A stretch of 64,000 nt of DNA from Notospermus geniculatus (GCA_002633025.1 NMRB01000103.1:437560-501559); one strand, 5' to 3'. Shown: positions 36,961 through 48,600, counted from the stretch's first letter. A program made the numbers and translations. The notes: generated by a model not told the origin, from the letters alone.

Positions 36961-39150
36961 GAAGTGGATTGAACGTCTCGTTTTTACGGAAGTCTTATAA
37001 AATCATATTGAGATAACAAAGGCTTTGGCCAACCAAAGGATAATTTCAAGTGTATGATGGCTTGTGTAGGTGTTCAGAGGTAGGATGTCTTCAAATAAAA
37101 TGTTAGTTTTCATCGGAAACTGTCATTCTCTTGGGCTGGAAACCATTCAGGCACACCCACAGAATCACATTTCAGAAACAATGCAACCAATAGATACCAA
37201 ATGCCAAAGCCCTTCCAGGTTAAACTACTAACTGTCACAAAACTGTTTTTGCCTACCCCTGAAACAGTTTATGGTGCTGAACAAAAACCTTAGTCATTAA
37301 ATCATTCACTACCATCAATTTCTATACAAATTAATTTATAATTGATAGTCCCAATCAAGCTGTTACAAAAGGTTGTATTTACTGTTCCTGACGCAATATT
37401 CTTTCCTATTGATTAACAAATCACGTCCTAACACGCAGTTATGCATCTATATTTTATTCATGCTCGAAAATTTGTGTTGGAACACCAATTTAAGAGTTTT
37501 TCCAATGTTTGGATCGTTTTTCTTTTCCCTTTTGTTGATTGGTAATGCCGCGGGGGATATTTATCTGTTGCATTCATTTTAGATTAAAATTCATGGGTAT
37601 TTTTTGCCACGAGTGTTTTCCTGCTATTTCAATAGCTAAAAAAGTATCTTGTTTCCCAAAAGCCAATGATTGCAAAGTTCTCAGTTGCCTTCAGGTGAGT
37701 TGGTTACAGTACATGCCTATGTTAATATGTTAATAATTCTAAGGAAAATCAAGGGGTCGTTAAAACGCATGTAAACAAAGAATTTCGAATTTTGCCCCTG
37801 AGGAACCGAAACCGTTTCTCTTGACTCAGACAAGGTATTTGTAATATTGTTCTGTTTAATGAATTCCTTTTGATGTGAAGGCTTGGAAAACAACTGGTAT
37901 TTTACCAGGATGTAATAAATTCTAAAATAGGATCCCATTACAATAAAATATCTTTTTTATCTCATCAAATATGAGGTATATGATTAAATATTTGTAAGAC
38001 AAAAGAACTAGAACAAAGCCACTAAATAGTTGTGTTCATGCATAATATTTTCCTGAAATATAAGCACAATGATGAAAAATGCAGTAGATAATAGTCAACT
38101 GACAATTTCAACTCCAAATACCACTCTAAAAAAATATTGTATTAGCCCATTGGTGTGGGTGCGATATAACCCCTGAATTATGGAATGTTCGCAACCGGAG
38201 GTGGAGTGAGGGTTGTGGAAAATGGAAGTGGTGGTGGTGGGGCCAAGGCAAGGGAGGGGAACCCACCAAGAAAAGATCATGAAGGTATCACTGTGACGTG
38301 GGTTTTAGACCCCCCCCCCCCCAGAAAAATAGAATGAGGGAATGTTCTACCTCAGTTAGTTGTGTGTGGGGGGGGGGGGGGTGAGTGGGACTGGTTAGGG
38401 TGTGTGCAGCAGGTTTGCATTGTCACTTTGAATCTAATTCCATATATTTTAAACAACAGTACCCTTCAAATAATACCGGTAATAAGGATTTCTTCATACG
38501 TGTACATGTATCTTTAACACTGGTACTGGTACTCGATACCAGAGTCCAGTACCCTACAGCATCTATTCTGTTCTCATTGAAAAACATACATTGTAAATTA
38601 CTTATCGACATATCATGTACATATAATGGACGTTTTTGTCTTCTTCAATTAAATGTTTTTCCTGACAAAATCCATGTTTCTGTCATTAGTTGGTCTTTTC
38701 AATCACTGGCTTTGTGTTTTCTCTGACTTTTTTGCAGAACAATTGGGACATTTTATATGTAATAAGGCAATTTGGAGTTTTTGTCAATTATGTAGTCTTT
38801 ATTGGACAGCATCATCATTGTATGTCTGTAGCCCATGATTGTGAAGTTTGCTTTTGTTCCAAATACTACGGGGTGGTTCAAACTGACTCAGGATGATGGG
38901 AATCCTTCTCTGGGCCAATCTACACTGTGGCCCGGCTGCCCCAGTCATACTTAAGGTCGACCTCGTGCTCAAGCTAACCTCAAAGTCATTCTCAACCTCA
39001 AATTGTGCTACACATTCATGACATTCGGCCATTTTGTTGTGATCATTTCATGAAATTCACTGTCTTCCTTTCAGCAATTTGCCAATGATTTAATCAAGGT
39101 TGAAATTGACACCAATAAGACTAACCAATGTACCTTTTCATATCTTGCAG
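36961..39150. other. Noncoding stretch, presumed intron
   Basis: It has a C-run (38311-38322) and a G-run (38370-38381), and AT-rich DNA elsewhere. No splice-flanked ORF is seen before the acceptor TTTTCATATCTTGCAG that starts the next exon. Confidence 0.45.
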
Positions 39151-39477
39151 AATCACTCAGGGTTTTCTCCACCACCAGGCTGTAAACGTGAAAATAACTG
39201 CTCTCCAGGATCACGGAAAGAAAACTGTGCTCTAAGTCCGCGGAAGGAACTTTGTAGTCCTGGTTCTCGAAGGGACAATTGTGTGCCAGTTTGTAAAAAG
39301 GAAAAGTGTTTGTCGAATTGTAAAAAAGAAAACTGTATAAAGGAGGACTCTTCGAGATGTAGTATAGAAAGGGATGTTGTACATGTCAAAGGTGCCAAAT
39401 CTCCTGTGGAACCAGAACCTGTTCATGTGACAGTGAATGGCCCACTTCGAAGAAATTCCAGGGATAGACTGAGTGAT
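39151..39477 (+). CDS. Predicted internal exon with Cys-anchored nonapeptide repeat
   Basis: I do not recognise the protein. The acceptor CCTTTTCATATCTTGCAG and donor GAT/GTGAGT bound 327 bases, 109 codons, phase 0 at both ends. After NHSGFSPPPG the reading shows six units beginning with Cys: CSPGSRKEN, CALSPRKEL, CSPGSRRDN, CVPVCKKEK, CLSNCKKEN and a shortened CIKEDSSR, preceded by a partial CKRENN. The consensus is C-x3-(S/C)-(R/K)2-(E/D)-(N/K). The remainder, SIERDVVHVKGAKSPVEPEP then VHVTVNGPLRRNSRDRLSD, is basic and looks disordered. High Lys/Arg with no signal peptide here argues against a secreted domain, though cysteine clusters could bind metal or be acylated. The phase matches the exon at 3464-3844, so both may belong to one long gene. 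The open frame runs past the donor to a stop 51 bases later, as expected for an intron. Confidence 0.65.
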
Positions 39478-40970
39478 GTGAGTATACTTTTCAAAATATA
39501 TTTCAAATTGAACATTTGTGTGGTCTTGTGAGTAGTAAATTCCATCATTCCAATATGGCTGCCAGGCGGCCATCTTTGAATTAGCATTCCACTCCAGAAC
39601 TTGAGAACCACTTGGTCAATCAACTTCATATTTTGAGGGCATATACATGTAGTGATATCAGTCAGAGGTGGTGCCCTCTCAATTTTGGTTGCGCTCCGAC
39701 TTCCAATATGGCTGTTAAATGGCCATCTTGGATTTTGCATTCCACTCCATTCCTTTAATTCATTCCATTTCAATTCAAAATCAATTCATCCACTCTTTTG
39801 CGAAGACCAGGTGTGCTGATGGAGCCGTTTCTGAATGAATGGATGTTAATTCATCGACTCTTGCGAAGACCAATCGAGCTAATCTGTTTCACTACCGGGG
39901 ACTAATTGTGGGACATCGCAGCCTCTAACTGCCCAGGGATAATTGCGCCTTATTATCAACGAATTCATCTGGTGACAATCTTTAATGGCATCCTGGGAGA
40001 ATCTTTTTACCGTCAGCTGAAGCTATCGCCTCACTTCCCACCCGGCCCGTACACTAAACGTGATTTCCCAGCCGAAATTTGATCAATTAATGGGTTAGCG
40101 ATTCCTAGCACGCTACATTAGGATCCATTGATCATTGTCCAACGAATGATACCTTTAGATTACAAATTTACAAGCTTCACTGCACATTGCCAGTACCAAT
40201 ATTTTACATTAGCGCATCAATATAAGAACCTGTTTTTCTAAATTTATGAGTTTCCCCGGCAGCGGTGGCGGTGGCGGCTGCGGTGTTCATGCCTTGGTAC
40301 CCTCGCTCTAGCGGCGGCCATTATCTCTTCATAACACACGTTTTCATTAGGCTATTACTGAAGTTTGTGTGCAGCGCCGACACCTCGTAAAATCCATACC
40401 TACATTTATTCTGTCAGCATCTTATTGCCATGGCGACGACTATTTCTTTGCGATTAAAAAACAGGTTACCTAAGAACATTATTACTTTGCGTAAACCTCT
40501 CGTAGCTCTGTGAAAAACCATAATCCATAGCTGAATGGAGACACGCTTTCTCTTTGCTGAGTATCATTACTTCTGAGCCAATTTTTCCTTGTCATGCGAC
40601 TATCTTGTTGGAACTTGTCGCTCTCTCTGTGAATCTTGGCGATTTTTTTCCTGATGAGAAAATCCATAGAGCAGTACATCTATCTCTATTTGTTATGGTT
40701 CATTACATCAGAGCCAATTTTTGCCCATCATGTGATTATGTTGCCGGTGTCATGTTTTTCTGCAGAATGTGGCAATTGGGAGGGTGTGGGGAGCATGGGG
40801 TTGTTCTCGAAACTTAATCCCCCGCAACATGAACACAAGTATGTAACAAAAAGTACATGTATGTATCAAAAGATCTTCATCGACCAAAGTTTGTGCATGT
40901 TTCTAAAGCCGCTACATATTGTCAAATGTCTCTTCAAATTTTTCTGAATATGCTAAATAAGGCATTGCGT
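39478..40970. other. Presumed intron, with a 152-bp direct repeat
   Basis: CCAATATGGCTG...GGCCATCTT...GCATTCCACTCC occurs at 39550 and 39702. A second direct pair, AATTCATC then ACTC then TTGCGAAGACCA, lies at about 39783 and 39850. A further pair, GAGCCAATTTTT then GTCATG or ATCATG, lies at about 40575 and 40711. A GGTGGCGGTGGCGG patch occurs near 40265. No further exon is identified. Confidence 0.45.
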
Positions 40971-41099
40971 TGATGTACAAACGCCATCAGAAAACTTTGA
41001 AGTATGAAGTGAGCTTAGGCCCAAGTGTATCCCGAATTTCCATCTGAATGTCAAGCACGAGCATGAAGTAGGGGGGGGGGGAGAGGCAGCTAAGTTGAA

Positions 41100-41247
41100 A
41101 TAGCAAGACGGGCAAGGCAAGAAGAAATGCATGAAATCACTCAGATTTTACAAAAGACGGACAATACGCCTAGGCCCACTGAAATTGACAAAATGTTGGT
41201 GCGAACTTCAGAGCGACTTAATACCTGATTTGATGTGGGGGGTCACA
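41100..41247. mobile_element. Truncated MITE, TGTGACC group
   Basis: Only the right part survives, ending ATACCTGATTTGATGTG then GGGGGTCACA. It is the deleted counterpart of the full element at 42861-43074. Confidence 0.7.
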
Positions 41248-41722
41248 AATGTATGTGGTTTGAATTTCATGTGCTGAAAGTCTCCTTCCCCATTGCCCAG
41301 AAAATGTTGTTTATCGAATTCATAAAAATGAACTCATCCTCATTCGAATGAATGCTGATGGGCTTTGTTTTCCATGCATTATTTATCAGTTTAAGTTTAT
41401 TCCTGATGTCCCAGGTACGAATGAAACTTTAATTTCGTACTTTTGTTACATTTCAAATTTCGAACGTAGGCTGCCATTGATCATTTCACAATCCAATAGC
41501 CTATCGTTGAATTATTCATTGGACTTAGCAGTTTATGATCAGATTGTTTATATGTCCTACGGTTTTGAACTTTGGGTGATTGTGAAATGGCTTAATAATT
41601 CAATATAACAATATTCTCATAAAAGGAAGGTGTTTGTTGATTGTATTTTGGTAAAAAATTGAATGCACAGTTTCGTTAGTTCTTCTTTAGTTATGATGGT
41701 CTGGTGGGCTGTATCCTAAAAT

Positions 41723-41740
41723 ACAGGGTGTCCCGCAAAA
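41723..41740. other. ACAGGGTGTCCCGCAAAA motif (copy A)
   Basis: ACAGGGTGTCCC followed by A-rich sequence resembles a terminal motif I recall from DNA transposons of several invertebrates. No matching inverted end is found nearby. The same word sits at 43546 in the duplicate. Confidence 0.25.
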
Positions 41741-41850
41741 AATCCAAAATCATACTTTTATTACCCTGAGCCCAAAGCTAAGTCAGAAAAACTAAAGAAA
41801 ACATGCGGAGTCCAAAAGCAACTTATTATAGTTGGATGGACAATCTTTTT

Positions 41851-42040
41851 GAAGAAATATGACACCAAAATCTTGATATCTCAAGAACTATGACGCCAAG
41901 ATATCTTGATATCTCAAGAAATATGACACCATTTTGATGTATCAAGAAATACGACACCAAGATATTTTGATATCTCAACAAATGTGACACCAAGTTATCT
42001 TGATATCTCAAGAAATATGACACCGAGATATTTTGATTCT
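41851..42040. repeat. 33-bp minisatellite (short allele, copy A)
   Basis: About six degenerate units of AAGAAATATGACACCAAGAT followed by ATCTTGATATCTC. The counterpart in copy B has about thirteen. Confidence 0.85.
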
Positions 42041-42593
42041 AGGTTGTCTGCATGACTTCTGTCAAAATGTCCACGCTTCACGCCATCCCCCGCAGTCAAA
42101 CCTCACAAGCGTGACCAAAATGACTGTTTCTTCCCTTGTTCATTAGCTCAGCTGGCTGATTTGCTCCCTAATTGTAATGGGTGGGAGCGAGAGCAGGTTC
42201 GTACAATGCCAATTCCTGATCGATTGGTTTCAAAGAAAAACACTCATAGACTGAATCAAGATGGCGATAAATAAAACGATGCGGCACCAGAGCCAATTAC
42301 ACGGTTGCATAGAGAAAAACTTTAATGTGATAAGCAATCGAAGGCAATCAGAGGCTTCTGGTTGAATGGTGATGCGTTCATTGATGAGCTGTGGCACACT
42401 ATCTCCCGTTGTGTATCACGCAACACAATATAATGCTTCACTAACTGCGGAAATTGCACACCATTTTCTTCATTAGCTACTCATTAATTATGTTTTGCTG
42501 TATAATCTGGGAGCCTTGTAATCGCTATTCTGACAGTCGTCTGCGTCTTCCGCCTTCAAAAGCAACGATTTATTGATGTGGATGTGTGGAAAT

Positions 42594-42594
42594 N
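42594..42594. other. Single N at duplicate junction
   Basis: The ambiguous base lies exactly where copy A ends and copy B begins, which suggests two contigs were abutted here. Confidence 0.9.
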
Positions 42595-42860
42595 TGATGT
42601 ACGAACGGCATCAGAAAACTTTTAAGTATGAATGAGCTTAGGCCCAAGTGTATCCGAAATTTCCATCTAAATGTCAAGCACGAGCATGGAATGGGGGGGG
42701 GGAGGGGGAGTGAGCTAAGTTGGAATAGCAAGACGGATGAGGCAAGTGACTGAAATGTATGTGATAGCATTCTGTCAAGTCATCACTGTGACCTTGTAGG
42801 TACTACTAGTATTACCTGTGGATTTCCAAGAACTTTAAAAGATTAGATCGCTTGCAGAAA

Positions 42861-43074
42861 TGTGACCCATCACGTCAAATCAGGTATTGCATGTAAGGCG
42901 CACAAGATATGAACCAAAATAACTCCAGGAGATAGCCTAAAGGAAGAAATGAAATCTACCCAGATTTTACAAAAGACAGGAAATATGCCTAGGCCTACTG
43001 AAATTGACAAAATGTTGGTCTCAACCTGCCAACTTCAGAGTGACTTAATACCTGATTTGATGTGACGGGTCACA
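42861..43074. mobile_element. MITE, TGTGACC group, CAAATCAGGTATT type
   Basis: The left end is TGTGACCCATCACGTCAAAT then CAGGTATT. The right end reverse-complements to TGTGACCCGTCACATCAAAT then CAGGTATT. It is 214 bp and non-coding. The interior includes AGATTTTACAAAAGACAGG and CTAGGCCTACTG. Confidence 0.85.
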
Positions 43075-43545
43075 AATGTTGTTCGAATTTCATGTGCTGA
43101 ATGTCTCCTCCCCCATTGCCCAGAAAATGTTGTTTATCGAAATCATAAAAATGAACTCGTCCTCATTCGAATGAATGCTGATGGGCTTTGTTTTCCATGC
43201 ATTATTTATCAGTTTAAGTTTATTCCTGATGGCCCAGGTACAAATGAAACTTTAATTTCGTACTTTTGTTACATTTCAAATTTTGAACGTAGGCTGCCAT
43301 TGATCATTTCACAATCCAATAGCCTATCGTTGAATTATTCATTGGACTTAGCAGTTTATGATCAGATTGTTTATATGTCCTACGGTTTTGAACTTTGGGT
43401 GATTGTGAAATGGCTTAATAATTCAATATAACAATATTCTCATAAAAGGAAGGTGTTTGTTGATTGTATTTTGGTAAAAAATTGAATGCACAGTTTCGTT
43501 AGTTCTTCTTTAGTTATGATGGTCTGGTGGGCTGTATCCTAAAAT

Positions 43546-43563
43546 ACAGGGTGTCCCGCAAAA
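43546..43563. other. ACAGGGTGTCCCGCAAAA motif (copy B)
   Basis: This is the duplicate of the motif at 41723, with no inverted partner seen. Confidence 0.25.
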
Positions 43564-43672
43564 AATCCAAAATCATACTTTTATTACCCTGAGCCCAAAG
43601 CTAAGTCAGAAAAACTAAAGAAAACATGCGGAGTCCAAAAGCAACTTATTATAGTTGGATGGAGAATCTGTT

Positions 43673-44098
43673 TGAAGAAATATGACACCAAAATCTTGAT
43701 ATCTGAAGAAATATGACGCCAAGATATCTTGATATCTCAAGAAATATGACACCATTTTGATGTATCAAGAAATACGACACCAAGATATTTTGATATCTCA
43801 ACAAATGTGACACCAAGTTATCTTGATATCTCAAGAAATATGACACCACCAAGATATCTTGATATCTCAAAAAATATGACACCAAGATATCTTGCTGTCT
43901 CAAGAAATATGATGCCAAGATATCTTGTTATCTCAAGAAATATGTCACCAAGATATCTTGCTGTCTCAAGAAATATGATGCCAAGATATCTTGATATCTC
44001 AAGAAATATGTCACCAAGATATCTTGCTGTCTCAAGAAATATGATGCCAAGATATCTTGATATCTCAAGAAATATGACACCAAGATATCTTGATTCTC
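43673..44098. repeat. 33-bp minisatellite (long allele, copy B)
   Basis: About thirteen units alternate between a GATATCTC and a GCTGTCTC variant, which implies amplification of a two-unit block. Because 33 is a multiple of three and the unit has no stop in one frame of each strand, both strands read as 11-residue repeats (plus ISRNMTPRYLD; minus YLGVIFLEISR). I regard these as non-genic. Confidence 0.9.
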
Positions 44099-44204
44099 GG
44101 TTGTCTGTATGACTTCTGTCAAAATGTCCATGCTTCACGCCATCCCCCGCAGTCAAACCTCACAAGCGTGACCAAAATGACTGTTTCTTCCCTTGTTCAT
44201 TAGC

Positions 44205-44265
44205 TCAGCTGGCTGATTTGCTCCCTAATTGTAATGGGTGGGAGCGAGAGCAGGTTCGTACAATG
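44205..44265 (+). repeat. tRNA-like words inside the duplicated core (weak)
   Basis: TTAGCTCAGCTGG is a good A-box, and GCAGGTTCGTAC is a partial B-box about 55 bases on; the same pair lies near 42150. The stems do not close. It may be coincidence within a conserved noncoding core. Confidence 0.2.
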
Positions 44266-44838
44266 CCAATTCCTGATCGATTGGTTTCAAAGAAAAACAC
44301 TCATAGACTGAATCAAGATGGCGATAAATAAAACGATGCGGCACCAGAGCCAATTACACGGTTGCATAGAGAAAAACTTTAATGTGATAAGCAATCGAAG
44401 GCAATCAGAGGCTTCTGGTTGAATGGTGATGCGTTCATTGATGAGCTGTGGCACACTATCTCCCGTTGTGTATCACGCAACACAATATAATGCTTCACTA
44501 ACTGCGGAAATTGCACACCATTTTCTTCATTAGCTACTCATTAATTATGTTTTGCTGTATAATCTGGGAGCCTTGTAATCGCTATTCTGACAGTCGTCTG
44601 CGTCTTCCGCCTTCAAAAGCAACGATTTATTGATGTGGATGTGTGGAAATAAAATGAACATGGTTGGTGTGCGTCATGAGAAGGTACACGGGGATTTTTC
44701 CGGAGTGATTGCGGTGATCAAAGAAGTAGATTTTTCACCACCTCTAAAAAGCGAACCATTTCATTATTGTGGTCATCACTGAATGGACTGAAGTTGAAAA
44801 AGATGAGGGAAGGGTGGGTGGGGTAAAATGGAAAAAAA

Positions 44839-45020
44839 TGTGACCCTATCTAGCAAAAGTAGGCATATGTGGCAACCGGGGAAAGGAAATAACCTTACAA
44901 CACAATAGTGAATAACTGAAGTGAAGGTATATCTACAGGTTTAGTGGTGATAATAGTAGCCTAGAGTAAACTGATGACCAGTGATGGTCACCTGGGACAT
45001 GCACCTACTTTTGCTAGATC
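44839..45020. mobile_element. MITE, TGTGACC group, CTAGCAAAAGTAGG type
   Basis: The left end is TGTGACCCTATCTAGCAAAA then GTAGGCA. The right side has the complement TGCACCTACTTTTGCTAGAT but lacks the terminal GGGTCACA, so that end is truncated. It is about 182 bp. Confidence 0.65.
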
Positions 45021-45712
45021 AAATCAAAAATATTGATGGGCATTCTCCAGTTACATCGCAAAACTCCAAAATTCTCTTTTGAAATATCCATTGGGAAAAA
45101 ATTGCCCCATTTTTCACTCACGAGAGTCATCATGTCCTTTCCTTGCCAGCACTTTGTTGAAATCTAAATAGATTGCAAGTGGCATTGACTTAGTGGAAAT
45201 ACACCGCCAATGAAGCACTTCATGTTGAAATTGTTACACTTATTACCTGGGTCAGAAGTGCTTGAACATCTTGAAAATTGCTTTAAGTGTCACTTTTTTG
45301 TCGGTAATGAATCATCAAGGGTAAGGTGAGGGGAAGCACATCGGAAAACTTCACGTTACGAGTCCTTGTCTAACATAGAAAAGTGCCAAACCCTTCTACT
45401 TATTATTAATTGAGCACAAATTATCTGAAAAAAGGCTTCAGAGTCTATTTTGTCATAGACTCACTATCGCATTTTGTTATAATTTCGTTGCCGACGCTTT
45501 TGTTTGCCTGGCATGTTCTCCAAATGATTTGGTATAATTATCCCATGGATAAACACCAATTTGACAGAAACCTTTTAAATCACTTAAAGTTTTGTTCTCT
45601 TGGTGCTTTACTCTCAGATACTTCAGATAGGTGTAATGGGTATTGTTCGGTTTAACATTACCTAAATGGATGGATCATGCTCCCCTCTTTGCTATGGTTG
45701 GAACACTCCAAT
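45021..45712. other. Noncoding stretch, no gene seen
   Basis: No exon or repeat is resolved. Confidence 0.45.
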
Positions 45713-46175
45713 GTTGGAACAACGCCTGGGCTGGCAATTACTCTTCTGGTCATAGCTGTTGTTGGCCATAGCTGTTCATCTTGGAACAGAGCCTGTGTTA
45801 GCATATCCTTCTGGTCATAGCTGTTGTTGGTTATGGCTGTTCATCTTGGAACAGAGCCTGGGTAGCAGCCATATCCTCCTTCTGGTCATAGCTGTATGTT
45901 GGCCATTGATTGCTATTCTGGAATAAAGTCTGGGTTGGCATGAGTCTTCTGGTCATAGCTGTCTGTTGGCCATTGCTGTTCGTCTTGGAACAGAGCCTGG
46001 GTTAGCATATCCTTCTGGTCACAGATCTCTGTATGTTGGCCATTGCTGTTCATCTTGGAACAGAGCCTGGGTTGGCACATCCTTCTGGTCATAGCTGTAT
46101 GTTGGCCTTGACTGTTCATCTTGGAACAATGCCTGGGTTGGCACTCTCTTCGGGTCATATCTGTATGTTGCCCAG
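45713..46175. repeat. Minisatellite, 60-70 bp unit, about seven copies
   Basis: The unit is built from TTCATCTTGGAACAGAGCCTG, GGTTGGCA, TCCTTCTGGTCATAGCTGT and TGTTGGCCATTGC. Units vary in length and sequence. An 81-codon minus-strand ORF is repeat-derived. Confidence 0.85.
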
Positions 46176-48406
46176 GGCTATTCAGCTGAAGAAACCCCCA
46201 TTAGTCATAGCTTACCATGTTCAAAACAGTAGCCAGAGAATGTAAACTGTCTGGGAAGAGGTGTTCTTTGACCTCCGTCTGCCATGTCTGAAACTCGACC
46301 TTGGGGGTTCAAAATTGTGTTGACATTGTTTCAGCCGTTTGTAGGTAGACTATGGATCTTCCCTTCCTGTCTCAGTTTCTATTTGAGTTTTGTCAGAATC
46401 AGGAAAAAAACTGTTGTTTGCTTTGCCTGTCATGCAGTCTTTTGCCATTAATGAGTTGACATGTAAAATGTCAACTCTCGATTCATCTCGGCAAATTTTA
46501 AGTTCTTTCCTGGATGAAAGAATCGATTTTTATGGAACGATGGAAAAAGATTAAATAGTTACTTAGGAAAGTTCGTCGCCCGCATTTGGTCGCATAATAG
46601 GCGCGAGTTAGCCCCGAAGTCATATTTATATCCTGATTATATCCTATCTTGTCTCCGCTGTGACTCACTCTTTTCGTATCCATGGCAACCAGAGGTGAAA
46701 AAGTAATAAGGAAGAGTTTAAAATGGCGCTAATCTTACAAATAAATTCTCGTTTTTCGCCACAAAGGTGTCAGCATCCACTAAGTCCTTCCGCGCATTAG
46801 TTCGACTCTTTGTAGTTCTCCGACTTTGATATATTTTTTACCCATGATGCATGTTTGCGTATTGGCATGTTGTTGGCAGAGAAGGCGTCTGCTGACGGTT
46901 CAAATGATTACGTGGCATGAGTGAATGATAGGAGAGGCGGTAGCCTACTCGCATTTGACATCAAAGAAGATGCAGTCAAACTGAATGAAAGATTGGACTG
47001 CCTTCTGAATATGTTAGGCCGTTCCTGTTTGGTGTCATTTGCTGCATGAATTTCTTTGGATGTTGAAAAAAGAAGGTCACGTTTCACATGATTTAAACTC
47101 TCTGAAGATCTGGCCAACTGGTAAGAAATTTTTGGCTTGGATGCCTATAGGAAACCTGTACTGTCCAAAAATATGTCAAATTGGATCACATATTTTTGGG
47201 TTGGGTCAAAAGATTTTTCAGGTGGTTGACATAATTGGAGTTGTCAGGACCTCTACTGCATCATGCTGTAATCAGGCATCCATCTAAAATTCCATAATAT
47301 TTTGGGCTCTAAATAATGGAACCAGGTTTGTGCAGTCAACATCATTATTGGAACCATATTGTCGCTTTCACACATTGGTTAGTTGCTTTGCTTTTTCTTG
47401 CAGGAAAGTTCTCATACAACAAATTCTGGTCGGGGTTATATAGTGAGTATAACTTTTTTACGCTCTTTTGTTTCGCCGGTTATTAGACCAAAATACTCTG
47501 TCCTCATTTGGAAACTGACTATTTCAAAGCAAACTTGTCTGGAAGGCAAAACACAGGCATTTAATCGATTTTAGCCATTTACCAAAAGTGTAACAATATT
47601 TCTGTCAGGACAGCCACTTCATTTGTCACCAGGGCTAATGTATTTTAAGTGGAACTTAAAATCTGTGCTTGTGTAAAGTGGTCATTTGTTATGTCGGTGT
47701 GAATATGACTTATGATGGCACTTGCCCACTGACTTAATTACACTGCATGACAGATCTTTGGTAATGTTAAATCAATTGGTATGAAAAGCTGGCGTGCTTC
47801 AATTTTGCTCAATGCTTGATTTTCACTTCAACGCACTACTCGTGTTCAGTTTAACAGGTTGTTCAACCTCTTTTCTGTATTTTTCGGCTTTCATTTCCAA
47901 ATTAAGGATACGTATCTCCATCATGCCGGCAGTACTTCTCTTCAGCGGCATTGTTTTCCCTTCCAGCTAATGTACTGGCAATCCAACTGTTATTATTTCC
48001 ACTGAACAGTTATGAGTTTGTGTTGGTTATAGTTATACGCAGGTACAGTCGAACCTCTCTAACCCAAGGATCTCGGCTTACGTAAGGCGTAATAGTACGC
48101 CTTGCAAGGAAATGGTGCTTCACAGTGTGTAGGATTACGTCTAGAACCTTATGACACACAAATGCTTTTCTTTTGGCTATTTTTTTTCTAAGAAAGAAAT
48201 TTTTTTAACAAAAATTAATTACACAGTTAACGGGTTAACAGGACACCTCTGTTTCCTGATTACAGAGGTCAAAATGATCAGAAATGTTTGTCCACATCCA
48301 GATTTTGAAACATGTACAGCTTCCGAGTAGGTGCATCGCATTTCAAAATCTCCCATGATAACCCCTGGCAAGAAAGCACTTGGTGTGACTAGGTGACGGT
48401 GACATA
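46176..48406. other. Noncoding stretch, no supported gene
   Basis: Short ORFs only. Near 48080 there is a palindromic ACGTAAGGCGTAATAGTACG stretch. Confidence 0.45.
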
Positions 48407-48554
48407 ATAGGGAGGTTTAGAAATCAAACATAAATGTTAACGACAATGTTATTTTTGTACGAAAAATGCAATATAAAATCTGGTCAATGTGTAGTATGAA
48501 AAATAACGTTGTCGTAAAGTTTACGTTTATCATTTGATTTCTAAACCTCCATAT
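48407..48554. mobile_element. Hairpin MITE, GGGAGGTT family, copy 2
   Basis: The ends are ATAGGGAGGTTTAGAAATCA and the complement TGATTTCTAAACCTCCATAT. The arms pair inward through GACAACGTTATTTTT to a loop of about 40 bases. TA lies outside the GGGAGG end, and the right end has one substitution. The interior is unrelated to the copy at 27610-27719. Confidence 0.8.
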
Positions 48555-48600
48555 TGACTCAGAAAGTCTTTGAAAAGCAGGCCTGGTTGATGAACCCATA

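Larger units (their letters stand above)
40971..42593 (+). repeat. Duplicated segment, copy A
   Basis: This segment is repeated in order at 42595-44650. Relative to copy B, copy A lacks about 215 bp containing the left half of a TGTGACC-group MITE and has a shorter 33-bp minisatellite. The first 130 bases and the MITE area differ at many sites. From about 41290 on there are few differences, and the last roughly 510 bases appear identical. It ends at a single N. Confidence 0.9.
42595..44650 (+). repeat. Duplicated segment, copy B
   Basis: This is the longer version of 40971-42593. It contains a complete TGTGACC-group MITE and an expanded minisatellite. After GATGTGGATGTGTGGAAAT it continues into unique sequence, which copy A never reaches. 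Confidence 0.9.

Noticed and set aside
43807-44156. 11-residue repeat proteins on both strands
   Set aside because: The 33-bp minisatellite unit is stop-free by chance; there are no splice signals and both strands are equally open.
44205-44265. Possible tRNA gene (TTAGCTCAGCTGG with GGTTCG)
   Set aside because: The acceptor and anticodon stems do not pair and the spacing is too long.
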